Of a stretch of 64,000 bases of DNA, positions 11,501 to 23,527 are shown piece after piece. Below the pieces are notes generated by a model that did not search any database, was not told the origin of the DNA, and was given only the letters and a program-made list of their open reading frames with translations. Location: assembly GCA_905182995.1 (NCBI GenBank), contig CAJJDP010000030.1, positions 4,747-68,746 of the forward strand, read 5' to 3'. Both the position numbers and the translations under genes were made by a program. Source of the stretch: Paramecium octaurelia. Lineage: Eukaryota; Ciliophora; Oligohymenophorea; Peniculida; Parameciidae. Positions within the stretch are counted from its first letter, which is position 1, and every line of letters begins with the position of its first letter.

Positions 11501-14500
11501 TTGCTTTATTAATTATACCTACTTCGATAAATCGAATTAATTTTTTTAGAAAATCCTTAAAGCAAAAGTTTTACAAACCTAATTCTTTGATCATAGCATC
11601 AGGTATAAATTTATGCACCTCTTAAAATGTTTGACTTAGGATTCTCATTTCAATAGATTATGTTTTTTTGGTCGATTAAAGTTATTAACATTCTTCTAAG
11701 AATCTTTCCCAAGCTTTTTTTGTATTCCAATCTACAATTTCTTAATTTAGTTAATCAATATCAGTTTTATTATTAGTCCGTTTGAATTTTTCGTCCTTAT
11801 CATTGTGAATTAATGGTGAATCCTTTTTTTTTTAAGTAAAGATAGTTTAATTTTCTTCCTCTACTTAAGGTTTCGCAAATTCTTGTTGTTAGAGTGACTA
11901 AGATATTTATCCTGCATTATCAGTTAAAGTCTATTCATCAAGTGAATGAACAAATTCTACTAAATTATTATATTAATTCACTTTTAACTTATGTTAAATC
12001 AATGTATTGCACATTCCTAAAATGATGTTCATTATATCTTTTAATTCCATATAATCTGATCTTTCTCTATATTCTGAACCTGAATCTTTTGTAATGACTT
12101 TTTTTGAATAATATTTCATCAAAACAATCACATAATCAAAAAAGTATTACAAGTATTAATCAAAATCCCCTTGCAATGATTGTATTTTAACTAATCTGCT
12201 TTTTTCTTAAGCAAAAAATTCTGTAAATTTATGTTATTCTTTGATGAATAAATATAAGTCTGTGACCTTATTATTAACATATAATAGATTTGCCATTTCA
12301 ATAATTTGTGGCTTTATGTGTTTTATACCATTAACCATATCCAGATTAACATCAATCAACCCTTCCAAAATGTTTGCTTCATCTGATAAAAAATCATCTG
12401 GCTGTAATAATAATTCAAGCAAATAATGTAATTTAAATAATTTTTTTAATTTAGGAGAGTTTATTTTAAAGCTCTCTTCACCAATAATAGTAGCTAATAA
12501 AACCTAAAGTATTTCACTATGATAAAGAAATGGTTGATCACTCAATTTAGTTTCTTGGGATCTGTCAAATGTAAATTCAAGTACTTTTCTACCTTCAATT
12601 GCTTTGAATTCACCATAAAGATAGAATTCGTTGATATCTGTATAATCCTCTGTGCTGATGTGTTATGGAATAAACAATTGAAGTACTTTAGTTTATACTT
12701 CAATAATTGGGTTGTTCTTATAGGTTTATATATTTTTATATAGGTGAAGAAATCTTGCTTACCTTCCATATGCATAGATAAATGATTTTATTTTCTTTAA
12801 TAAAATTTCATCAATTTTTTAACATAATTATTTATTATCTCTATAAATTGCACTTAACAAATTCATCTATCCATAGTCGTGTTATAATTCATCCATAAAT
12901 AAACTTGCATTTTTATGCATAATTTTTTAATTTTCATCATTTTTATCACAAAAATCTGTTAGTAAAGCAAATAATGCCTTCAGTAGTTGGATAACATAGC
13001 TCTTAGTCTCCATTGAATAAAATGGATCATCCAAAACCTTTACTAATTGTTATTGAGTATCTCTTATAAAATTCAATAAAGGTTCATAGGCATTCAAGAA
13101 GTTAAATATTTTTTGTCTAGATACTGATATTTAATCAGTTCCATTAATAACTCTACTTTTATGATCAATAGATGTGCCTTATTTCAATAATAATTGCAAA
13201 TCTGCCAATATCTTTAGGATCTTTTAGATTTCTTTGACTTCTCCTTATGGAGAGGCTAAGAAATCAACCAACCAAACTTCAGAACATTCAGTAATTACTT
13301 TTAATTCTTATATTGAAACTTCTAGAAACTGATAACAACCAATCTCTACCTTATCAAATAGTAATTCAATTCTATTTAAGTGATACATCATTTCAGAGAC
13401 TTAGGAGAAGGACCTTCTCATTAATTCAATAAGTTCATTTTACAATCCAAAGTCATTTGTAACAAAAAATGTTACAATTAAGGTAGGCAATAATTAGAGT
13501 TCCGCTTATGATTCTCCACAAGTCAATTTATCCAGATCCATAGTCTCAGTTAATTATGGATTTTAGATCTAAAATTTTTTTTATTGTGCCAGTAGATTTC
13601 CAACTCCAATTAATTCGTTCATATCATTCGATTTATATATAGCCTCTATGCTGGTTTAAGCTTGTTTATCTATGGCTTCAATTCCAGTCTTTAAAAATGG
13701 TGGTAAAGCTTGCACCAATTCAGACTCTAAGTCTTTTAGAAGCTTATCTTTTAATAATGTATTATTCCAACTAAATTATTGGAACTTATTTGTGAAGTTC
13801 TTATAAAACTAAATAAAGTTTGAGACATAAAAATCTTATCTTTGATCTTAAAAGTATAAAAGAATTCCACATACTTCTTTTTAAATTTCAATTTCGAAGT
13901 TATTTTGTATTTGTTGTTAATTCTAATTTTTAGAGTTTGTCTCTTAGACTCCAAGAGTGTCCATATAAGTGATAATGGAGATAAGACTAGAAACTATTGG
14001 ATTTCTGGCAATAACAGTTGTATCATAATCTGAAAACTCATCCTCTAATGAACCTTATTATTTTGGTGGAATTCCCAGTATAGATAATGCTAAATCTTTA
14101 GCAAGTTTTGTAAATTAAGATTGTGCAGTTACTTTTCCGATAACATTTAAATTGATTCCTTCTGTTGCTTTTTTTATTTTTGATTCTCTAACTGATTTAA
14201 GTATATATGAATATAATAGATTATTTTTGTCATATTCTAAAAGGGAAATGAGTTTAGGTACAATATTAACATATAATTCTTCTTTTTTCATTATTTTCAG
14301 CATGTCAAATCTAATCATTATGGAAATTAATTTAGTGATATCAAGTACTAATGGATTGATAAAGGAGTCTTGATCATTTTATTAATCTTTGGTTCTTGCT
14401 TACCTCTTTTTATCGTCAGGGTCTTGGTTTATTAATTAGCCTTTTGATCTTGCTTGCTCCTTTTTGTAATCTAGATCTTGATTTATTTAATCATAAAGTT

Positions 14501-17500
14501 CATTTAAAAATTTAAAGGTCTTGTCAACTAGAGGAGTATATGTGGATGCTAATTTGGTCAGTTTATTAGTTGATTAAACACTTTTTGAAATTGGTTTGGT
14601 TTCTGTATATAATCTGCATAAGTTTGGAACGATTGCTTTGTTGAAGGGCTCATGATCGACAAATACTAGAATTTAGTGATTTATTACTTGTGATTGCCAT
14701 GTTGCAGAATGCTGACTTATAATTGATTTACATTGATTTGTCAAAAACTTAATCAGAATTTCCTAAACTTTACTTGCCTTAATCTTTGTCTTCGTCAAAA
14801 ATTTAATTAAATACAAATTGGGTCGGAAAGATACGTTCCAAATAAGATTTCCACAAAAAGTTTCGCTAATATGCCAAATCTGCATATAAAAATAATTATT
14901 CTATTAAATAATTTTAAATTAAAGGACTATGATAATGTATTAATATTTACTCTTTGATACTGGTAATGTATGCAATTTATGTTTGATCAACACATATTTT
15001 CATTTTTGTAGATTCACTAAGAATATAAACGATAATTACATGATGATTGGCATAAATAAAGAACTTTTAAAATTTTCATTTTGTTTGATAAATTTGAATA
15101 TCATTTCTTAATTTACAGAGATACTTTAGTCATTTAATCTGCATATGCATCTGAAAAATTATAAGTATTGAATGTTCCTTTATCCTTAACTATCTTCTGT
15201 CAAATTTTTATAATATAATAATATATTTTTCTTTTCATCAGCAGATGAATTAAATTGAATATCCATTTCATCTGATAATTAGGACTCATCACTATCCACC
15301 TATTATCGAGCTTTTAATTTCTCATTTAATTTAATGTGATCACACAAATTAATCAAAATTTGTTCATTACCACTAAGAACTGTTATGATACAATCAGTTG
15401 CTTCCTTAAAATACTTGATTTAATAAAGAAAGTTTGGAAACAATTTGTAAATATAAAATTAGTTCTCTGGATTGTCCTAACAAATGCTTCTAAGTAATCG
15501 ATATATAACTTTTAACACACTCATTTTTTCAGATAAAAATGCCATTTCCATTTTTTTTTTTCTTGCTTAAGTTCTTTGTTAAGATTAGATTTGATGAGAT
15601 GAAACTAACTAACTAGCTGCTGATCTCCCAACTGCAATTTAATCTGAAAATAATAGAATCATACAATACTTAAAGAATTTATTTGCGAATCTTTTGTTCT
15701 TAAAGGACTGATATCTGAACCGATATGAGATCTTTAAGAAACAGCAATTGTAGTCTTCGTCTGCTTTTCTAAAGCTGCCTTATGTTGGGCTAACTAATAC
15801 TCACTATATTATCTTAATTCATCTTCGTTTGTGATTTATTTCATAATTTCTATGAGGAGATCAATAAAGTATTATTCTCTAAGTATTTTCTATCTCTATA
15901 ATATAGCCACTTTTGTGTTTTTTATATCAAGTTAAGTGTTGATTAAAGAATTTTTACAAAATTTTTCTAACTTTTCAATTGTAGTGGTTAATTTCTTATA
16001 AGTTTTGATCATTTGTTATTTCTGAGCCTCCTTGGTCATATCCTTATTGGATTTGAGTTTAGTTAAACCTCTTCTAAGAACTGGGAAACCTGTAATTAGA
16101 AAGTTTGTTTCTAGTACATCACTATAATTTGCCTTGTACAATTTCAATACGTCATCATCTTCAGTATTATCAGTTAATCTAATAACAATAACTGATTTAT
16201 CTTCTTCAACGACAGTGTCCTTGTATTTGCTATTTGCTTGTAACTAATAATACATATATGATAAGAATTACAATTTTTTTTTGTTCTAGATGTACCCATT
16301 ATGAGGATTTTCCCACTGCCTTCATTTTCATAAAGGCATCTTTAGTGACATATTTCTAGCTGACTGCATTGGATCCCATAGTAGGTACTGCTAAAAACTA
16401 GAATAGAGTATTGGGTGTGGGTTAATCAGATAAGTATAACAACAATTAACCTGATTTTATTGGTTCATAATTTATTGCTAAATATTTGCCAAGAATGAAA
16501 TGTCTCAACCTTAGGCTTTAACCCCATTCAACTAATCCTCCTTTGTTTAGATCTTCGTTTTCAATTTGAAACATTCCATTAGAGTCTCCATTAAACTCGC
16601 TCTATTATTCATTTGACTATTTCTAAAATGTAATTATTAGTTCATTATCTTGATTTCTCCCCAAAGTTAAAAGTGAATTTTCTTCAATATGATGAATCCA
16701 TATAACATCATTAAAGCTTATAATTTGTTCATTGTCATTTTAATTACAGAACACCGTCAATACCCAAGGACTCTGATGCTCCAATGAAATATTGACTTCA
16801 CTCGTTTACCCTACAGGTTTTACTTCTTCCTCTTATTTTACTATATAAATTAGCACTCTAATTTACATGTTGTTTATCTTCGAATGCTTTGCCCTTTTGC
16901 TAAGCTGGCTACTTTCTAGAATTTCTGTATAGTTGGAGTGATTTCTAAGACATCTTATTATTGTGCTAGTTGGTCTGTCATTTTCTTGAGCAATTTTAAA
17001 TTGGGAACTGCATAGATAGATCTATCCTAGAGATACTCATATGTATCCATAACACCGTACTTAAGAGTGGCCCTTAATTTAGGCTTGATTCCCAAATAAA
17101 TGTGATCACACATGATATATACACTATCGCCTGCATAAACTTCTGAATTCGATTCCTTTTAATGTACGAAGGCAGGTTATAATTGAAATACCGTTTTTGA
17201 GGAAGGATATTCTACTAGTTCCAAGCGAAAGTTTTCTTTTTCGTCTTTTGCTTCCTTACTAGATAAAGACAAAAATCGATTTGTTGCTACATGCATAAAC
17301 TAAATTAAATTATTGAAGGATAATGGCTTATCTTTATATTTGGTTGAAACATCTATGTTCGATTTATAATCTGCAATAATCTATTGTTAAGTTCAGATTT
17401 GTACTTTGGTTTGAAGATCTTTGAGTTTCTACATTTTTTTTGAATTATCATCCTGCATGGTTTCTTCTTTAAAATTAATAGCCATTTGCAATTTGGTTGT

Positions 17501-17716
17501 AATGAAATCAGGGTAAATTCTATACAAACTGTAGTAATAGAGTGAACCTGCAGCCATTATGTCAGGCGATATTTCGACTAACTAATCTTATTTCTCTACA
17601 ATTACCTTGGCATCCGTTTTAACTAATCCGTCGCTATAGACAAAAAGAGATTAATTGGCTAATGGACTTATTGAGATCACCTATCCGAATTTTAAAGATT
17701 CTCCCTTATTAGACAT
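8515..17716 (-). CDS. IP3/ryanodine receptor-type calcium release channel
   Basis: A giant minus-strand gene of about 3,000 residues with several short introns (for example 9087-9108). The N-terminus (MSNKGESLKFGQVISISPLA) and a MIR-like beta-trefoil region match IP3R/RyR N-domains. A very long helical middle, typical of RIH regions, follows. The C-terminal part has membrane helices (LCFLLTLVLNVFIVL, YGVLAFIATLV, LGLTFILVLLMNYYF), a pore loop NNGGIGGWF, a last helix IQIFSGIIIDTFGELRE, and the family's zinc motif CFICGL...H...H near 8700. Such channels release calcium from internal stores and in Paramecium serve exocytosis and osmoregulation. The filter lacks the usual GGG(V/I)GD acidic residue. 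The TGA is at 8515-8517. Confidence 0.92.
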
Positions 17717-17821
17717 ATTAAATAAAAAAATTATAATAAATGTCCAACAAATAACACCGAAATAAAAAGACCAAGCAAATTTTTCTAACTTTATACTTTA
17801 GTTTAATTAATATATATATTA

Positions 17822-18670
17822 ATGGGTAACTTTGAAAACACCTGTTTATCAAGAGAAAATTCAATCAAAATTTCAGACAACAAAGACAGACCTTCTTAAT
17901 TTTAGAGATAGCATGCATCAGAAAAAACAAGAAATTCTTTTCTTCATTCAATCTCAATATAAGTAGTTCAATACTATTCTAAAATGTATGATAACAATTT
18001 TGATCCTTTTTCTGCTACTCTCACTGCATAAATTATTGAATTATCTAAGCATAACAATTGTTTGGATTTGAGCCTATGTAGATATCTATTAGTTAGTCAA
18101 CACTACAATTTTGAGAAAATCAATTTGTTAATTAGAGAAAATTAGGAATTCAGATAAAGTATAAGACCAATAGAGTATGAACCTTTGAGACAAGCAATAT
18201 AAATAATTGGGATTGACTTTAAAAAAGGATTAGTTCTGTGTGTAAAACTTGATAAAATCAACACAGAGTATGTTTAATAATATTTCTTATATTTCCTAGA
18301 GTATTTGTTTTATGAAATTGCAACAAATAATAAGTTAAATAATCATATTGTTATTGTTTATGACTTATAGTAAGAATCAGCCAACCCTATTTTTCTCAAT
18401 TTTATTGCCAACTTAACATACAAACATTATTTTTTAAATGTAAGAAAACTCATTTTAATAAACATAAGTTTGGAAAAAATTTCTTCTGAAGTTATAGGTA
18501 TGTTAAGTTAAGGTTCATACTCCTATTTGATTTTACCCTTATCTGATATATCATATCTGCAAAGGTACGTCAAGAAATCAGAACTATCGAAAGACTATGG
18601 AGGGATGTTTCAAAAGAAAAGAAACCCTATCCCCCTAAATTATAACTAAGCTGTTCATTACAAACTTTGA
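17822..18670 (+). CDS. CRAL-TRIO (Sec14-like) lipid-binding protein
   Basis: A single-exon gene of 282 residues. It begins MGN, a possible N-myristoylation site, then an N-terminal helical part with CRYLLVSQHYNFEKINLLIR resembling the CRAL-TRIO-N helices. A CRAL-TRIO core follows (IVIVYDL, FLNFIANL, VRKLILINIS) and the typical closing motif KDYGG (LSKDYGG near residue 255). Sec14-like proteins carry phosphatidylinositol or other lipids between membranes. The ATG is 105 bp from the divergent calcium-channel start, so the two share an upstream region. The phospholipid specificity cannot be judged. Confidence 0.8.
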
Positions 18671-19386
18671 GTATTAATATTCTATCAACAAATCCAATTA
18701 AGTATTTTCTAGATAAACTATTAATCGTCCATTATACTAAATAAAAGTTACTTCATCAATCATTAATTAAATTCAAATTTATTTTGACATTTATCCATCA
18801 ACTACTAATTAAGCTCAACATTTAACTACCTTACTAGGATAGCATCCTAAATTCATAATTAGAAATATCCTTCGCTTTTAACTAATTTATTTCACGTAAC
18901 TTTAAATATACATATTCATCAATAATTATATATTCAATTAATTATGAATTAGTTTAAAAAAAAGATCATTTTTGAATTGATTCTTTATTATCTTTTTTAA
19001 TAGATCTACAATCTAAAAATTATAGTCTCAACAATTATTAAGTTTATAATTATTATTATTTGCAAAAAATGATTGACATATCATTTCTTTATTGCTATCA
19101 ATTAGATAATACAATAAAACTAGAAAGTATAACAATAAGTTCATTAATAATAATCAATCAATTTTTTACACATTAAATTTATTTGAAGCTATTCTATTAT
19201 AGTTCAATAATTTTATTCCATTTCTATTAATTTTATCTCAAATGAAAACTTTAGTTGTAATTTTTGATCTTTTATCAAGAGTTCTTAAAATAGAATCATG
19301 TTCTTATGGCAGGGATACTGATTTATTTCTCAAAGATGTTCTTGAATAATAAATTACATCAATTTGTTTATATAATTATTTTATAA
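18671..19386. other. Intergenic region, no supported gene
   Basis: About 715 bp of A+T-rich DNA between two plus-strand genes. A 54-codon frame begins with ATG at 19241 and runs into the next gene in another frame. It lacks family similarity, so I do not call it. Confidence 0.5.
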
Positions 19387-20176
19387 ATGGATTCAAAAGT
19401 TTATGATGAAGAATAAAATGACGAAACAGTACAGCTTTCGGACTAAAAACCAAAGTTGACATTTGTGAAACTTTCACTCTTAGAGCTATTAATGATATCT
19501 CCCGTTATTTGGGTTTTGTTGTTCTTGTGGGTATTGAAAATGCCCTTGGGGTGTTAATTAGGATTTTAAATTATAACTTTATTAGCCATTCCGTTGATTA
19601 GTTTATAAATTTAGAAGAAGCATTTTTCAAAACTAATAAAAACCGATTTGTATATTAGTGAAATTGGTTACGGTTTATTATTTTTAATTGGTTCCTTTTT
19701 GGCAACTGTAATCTTTGGGTATTTCGTGTTTCAATATTATGATATTTTGGATTATGAAGCAATTAAAACACTAAAAGGAAGCAAATTATCTTTAATTTTA
19801 GCATTGATATTATTATCTATAACCAATCCATTTTTGGAGGAATTTTTCTGGAGGGTTTATTTGCCAGATTAATATACTATGCATGACGAAATAAAATATA
19901 ATGAAAAACTAAAGTGGTATTTGGCTTTGCATTATGCCTTGTATCATTTTTTTGTTATTTATTTTCTCACCAAGTATGTTTTTTAAAGTCATTGATTTAT
20001 ATCTTAGATTAATCATCATTTCCTTAATTGGATTCATAATGATAGCAATAGGAGGAAGAATGTTTTTTATTACAAGGGACAAATTTGGATTGTTAACAAC
20101 TTCATTATTTCATATGGGAGTTGATTTGGGAGTTGTTGCAATGGCAATTTATAAGATTCCCTTAAATGGAGAATGA
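19387..20176 (+). CDS. CPBP/CAAX-type intramembrane metalloprotease
   Basis: A 251-residue multi-span membrane protein in two exons. The intron at 19974-20007 is 34 nt, the longest clear one here. At least six hydrophobic segments are visible (ISPVIWVLLFLWVL, LLFLIGSFLATVIFGYFV, LILALILLSI). The catalytic signatures of the CAAX prenyl protease 2/bacteriocin-processing (CPBP) family are present: EEFFWR (EExxxR), HYALYHFF (FxxxH-like) and a last-helix HMGVD. Family members cleave prenylated proteins after the CAAX cysteine or act in other membrane proteolysis. Which applies here is not clear from the sequence. Confidence 0.8.
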
Positions 20177-20229
20177 TATTTTGTATTTTGTTTGAATAAA
20201 GAGAATAAATAATGATATAAATCGTCAAC

Positions 20230-20698
20230 TCAAAAACTGCTTGATTGAAAACTCTTTATATCACTTATTGCACTTTATTCTGGATCTTCGCAAAAGTTAC
20301 TGTTTGAAAGACACTGCTGCTAGGAATCAAATATCTTAGCATATAACTCTTCATCCATTGATTTACTATTTGATTTAGCAAGGGTATGAACCTGCTAGGT
20401 GAATTGTTTCTTTGAATATATACATAATTGATACTTTGATTTATTTTTTGGTAAATTTATAGTCAGTGTGTTATAAAAAATATGAGTGTATCATGTTGAG
20501 GTCTCCCAAAAACATATGATATAATTTATTGAATAATTCTGTGCTTTCTTAATTCCATTTAACTCTTTTGATATTGGATTTTTATTTGTGTATTTTACTA
20601 TTTTACTGCATGATTTGATTGACTAGAGACTTCATTTGTTAGTTGTCCTCATTCAAATTGTTAGTCTCAGCCAAATTGCTATTTTAATTACTTTTCAT
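20230..20698 (-). CDS. Small SANT/Myb-domain protein, Bdp1-like
   Basis: A 147-residue protein, with one 25-nt intron at 20410-20434 (ending AAG). The central 50 residues form a SANT domain closest to that of TFIIIB subunit Bdp1: VKWNQESTELFNKLY, GDLNMIHSYF, then FTKKQIKKQFTQQV across the splice. Bdp1 helps RNA polymerase III initiation at tRNA and 5S genes. This copy is far shorter than a usual Bdp1 (over 400 residues). It may be a core-only version or another small SANT protein. The start is the only in-frame ATG near the conserved part; upstream in frame is TGA. Confidence 0.6.
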
Positions 20699-20892
20699 CA
20701 AAACAATAATGCAAATTACGGAATTCAAATCTTCATCATCATAAAATTAAGAAAGAATTAAGTCATTTAAGAAATATAAAATATTTAATATGAAATTTAA
20801 TCAGCACAATTTAGGAGTTTCATTTGTTAAGGGAACCAAGAAAAAAATCACTTTAGGATGTAAGATGATTTATTATATATTTATATACACAA

Positions 20893-22063
20893 TCAAATTC
20901 CAATGAATAAAATGATCATCAGAATTTATTCTATATGCAAATTACTAGAAATTCTACTTTTTGCCAAAAGTAATAGTTATTCACATACATTGCTGACTTC
21001 TTGTTAAGATTGTGGAACCATATGTTTTTCTAAGACCTTTGATATATCAATAGTATCAATTAAGTCGAATAATTGACTATTACCAATTATTATATATCCT
21101 TATTAAGTAAGAACCTATTCTGAAGTGTCTGGTTGACAAGTAATTCCAATTTATTGCCAATGATTATATCCTATGCATCTGGTTAATTGGATCCCCTAAG
21201 ATTTATTTTGTTTCAGCCATATCTTCAAGGGACCAGACTTTACATAATTAATGTATTCTTGTTCTATTTCCCCGCCATGATTCAGTATTCTTTGTTGTTC
21301 AGACATTTTTTCGATAGAGTGAACAGTATTTAATTATTTGAAAACTAAGTTATTTTTTTGTAAAAAGAAATACATTACTTTGCTTTCTCCCAAATTTGAA
21401 CAAATCAATTTCATTTCAGATATCAAAATGCAAAGTGCTTAGGATCCACTCTATGAGGAGTCAATATCCTGGCATTATTGCTATTAATAGATATAAATTA
21501 ATTACCATTTCCTTATTGATTTCAGAAAAGAGGTCTTCAAATAAAAGATTTATTTAATCAATTTTTTTCTAAACTACATTATTTAAATTGTTATTAGTGA
21601 GTTTCTCTATCATCTTTTGATTAACATATTGGGAACATTCCTTTCCAAACTTGCCATGACCCTCACATAAAACGAATAAATTGATATTATCTTTTTTAAC
21701 TACTTATTAGGAACAATGAACACTATGATGAGTATGTTATTTCTATAAATGAAGTTCCTTCATGACTGAAAACTTTAAAGTAACATTTTCAGTTTATTTC
21801 TCAAGAGTTGGCTTTTTGAATTCTGAGTGAAATCTTGTGGATCTGAAGATGTGAGTATTATCATAAGGTTTATTATTTATTTTGGGACTTAAGATAGGAT
21901 TGAGGGGCTTCCTTAAGTTATCAGCAAACCTTGGAGATCCGATTTTAGAAGTTGGAGATAAACTTGTAAATGATGTTTTTTAACTTGCATAATTGGTGCC
22001 TTTAACTTTAAAAACCAATGGTTTTATGTTAAAGCTTTTTCCTTATGTCGTATTTCGATTCAT
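20893..22063 (-). CDS. PP2C-family protein, catalytically degenerate
   Basis: A 381-residue protein with one intron (21481-21505). An unstructured N-terminus of about 120 residues precedes a PP2C fold: LFVLCEGHGKFG at the position of the DGHG metal motif, SGSQALCILIS for SGSTA, CSNLGESKVMYF for NxGDSR, and LTRCIGYNHW. The metal-binding aspartates are replaced (DGHG by EGHG, GDS by GES) and no final DG(x)WD is visible. PP2C enzymes are Mn/Mg-dependent Ser/Thr phosphatases; this one may be inactive and act as a binding pseudophosphatase. It lies tail-to-head upstream of the SANT gene on the same strand. Confidence 0.75.
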
Positions 22064-22119
22064 TATAATATTTATTTATAAATATTCAACATGATTAATC
22101 ACAATTTAATTCAATAGAA

Positions 22120-22901
22120 TCACCATACTTTTAACCATTAATTTTCTATGATATTAACAATTCTCAAGGATGGATTCACAACGACATACATTACATTTTA
22201 TGGATGATCTGAACTGTAAGAGTTCTCTAATTTCCTAATGTCATAAGCATAGGAATCTATGTAAATCTCATCCTTATCGGCATATTTTCGAGCACTTTAT
22301 ATTAATTCACTTGATACTTGACTGTGTTTTTGTATAAATACTTTGTCCAATCTAAATAGGCTTGGATTTCATCCTCATATTAGCAAAGCTATCCTCCCAG
22401 AACCAGAATTTGAAATAGTTTGAATAATAATTCTTATCTGTCAGCTTCATTGAATACACAATATTATTCCGAATCTTCCAAAACAAGTGCTTTACGTAAT
22501 TCATCGGCTATCTGTATATTTTCAAATTATTCCTCGAAACACTACTTGATGTGACCCTTGACAACAATCTTATCCTCTGTTAATTTATCGAACAAGTCCA
22601 ATTTTATGGATTTGCATGTCAAAAGTTAAAATTTAATCTATGATAGCAACACATTCTATTTAAATGAAACATAATGCAATGAACCTCTTACGTCCTTAGA
22701 ATTGAATAAATCCAATAAAAATTGATTTGGATTTAGATGATCAAATTTGATATCAAATAAAAATGTACTTACTTTGAAGCTATGTTATAGACCCCATTTC
22801 AACAAAATTTCCATAAACTTTTTATCATCCAAAATTGTATTCTCCTACCTAAAAAAAGAATAACTCTAATTTGTAACTTAATTGTCTGATTCAATTTACA
22901 T
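22120..22901 (-). CDS. CFAP300: CFAP300 (dynein arm assembly factor)
   Basis: A 252-residue protein close in length to human CFAP300 (C11orf70). It has one intron at 22295-22317 (ends AAG). Diagnostic stretches are IADELRKALVLEDSEQY, FNEADRQELLFKLFQIL and VLGGQLCQYEDEIQAYL, all matching the human protein I recall (ISDELRRVLLVEDSEKY; LGGALCQYEDVI). The C-terminus reads KDEIYIDSYAYDIRKLE and VVNPSLRIVNI. CFAP300 is needed for assembling outer and inner dynein arms, and its loss causes primary ciliary dyskinesia in man. Its ATG lies only 16 bp from the ATG of the divergent plus-strand gene. Confidence 0.9.
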
Positions 22902-22917
22902 AATTAATATTAATATA
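22902..22917. promoter_or_regulatory. 16-bp divergent intergenic gap
   Basis: Only 16 A+T-rich bases separate the start codons of CFAP300 (minus) and the plus-strand gene at 22918. Any promoter must overlap coding sequence or be shared by both genes. No motif is recognised. Confidence 0.5.
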
Positions 22918-23527
22918 ATGTATTCCTATATGGATTGGGATGGATTGAAACCATAAAAATGGAGAGACAAAGGAAGAAAGAAGTTTGAATAGCAAGCCTT
23001 AGAAATTATCACTCCAAGAGAAAGTGATACTTTCCTTGGCTAAGTGTAACCGAAAGTCTAGAAATCTCTCATATAAAACTAATTCGAGATCTTGAATACT
23101 CCTACAGTGAAACAGTCACTCAATAATTAAGAGTCGTCGAGATTGGAGAAGTTTTATTCAGAACCCAATTTTCGAAAACAATTTGAACCCTTGGACAGAT
23201 AAATTTACTTTGAAAGAAAACATTTGCGCTAAGAAAAGGATGGCCATCTAGAAGATGTAGATTATGGCATCAAAACCTTTGAGGTCATTTATTTCAATAG
23301 TATTGTAGTAAGCCAATAAGGAAACTTATTAAGGTTACAAATTGGAGGATGAAATGCAAAGAAAAGTGCGAGTTTACGACAATCGAAATGGAATTAGAAC
23401 GCATTTTTTAGGAGATAAGGCTTATCATATTCCTGAATATAGTTCTAATTTTTATAAACATCCTGACGGTGCGATTCCTGGTTCTAATATATAATATCGT
23501 CATTAAAATAAATAATTATCTAAATGA
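22918..23527 (+). CDS. Small protein, possibly axonemal microtubule-associated
   Basis: A 194-residue protein with one intron (23284-23308). It is rich in charged and Gln residues; its best-ordered part is the C-terminal 60 residues: YQGYKLEDEMQRKVRVYDN, THFLGDKAYHIPEYSSNFY and HPDGAIPG. The style resembles small ciliary microtubule inner proteins, but I cannot assign a family. Pairing head-to-head with CFAP300 makes a ciliary role plausible. An alternative start is the ATG at 22930, four codons in. The TGA at 23525-23527 overlaps the ATG of the next gene. Confidence 0.7.

Noticed and set aside
14152-14373. Plus-strand open frame inside the calcium channel gene
   Set aside because: It lies opposite continuous coding sequence of the channel and has no independent support.
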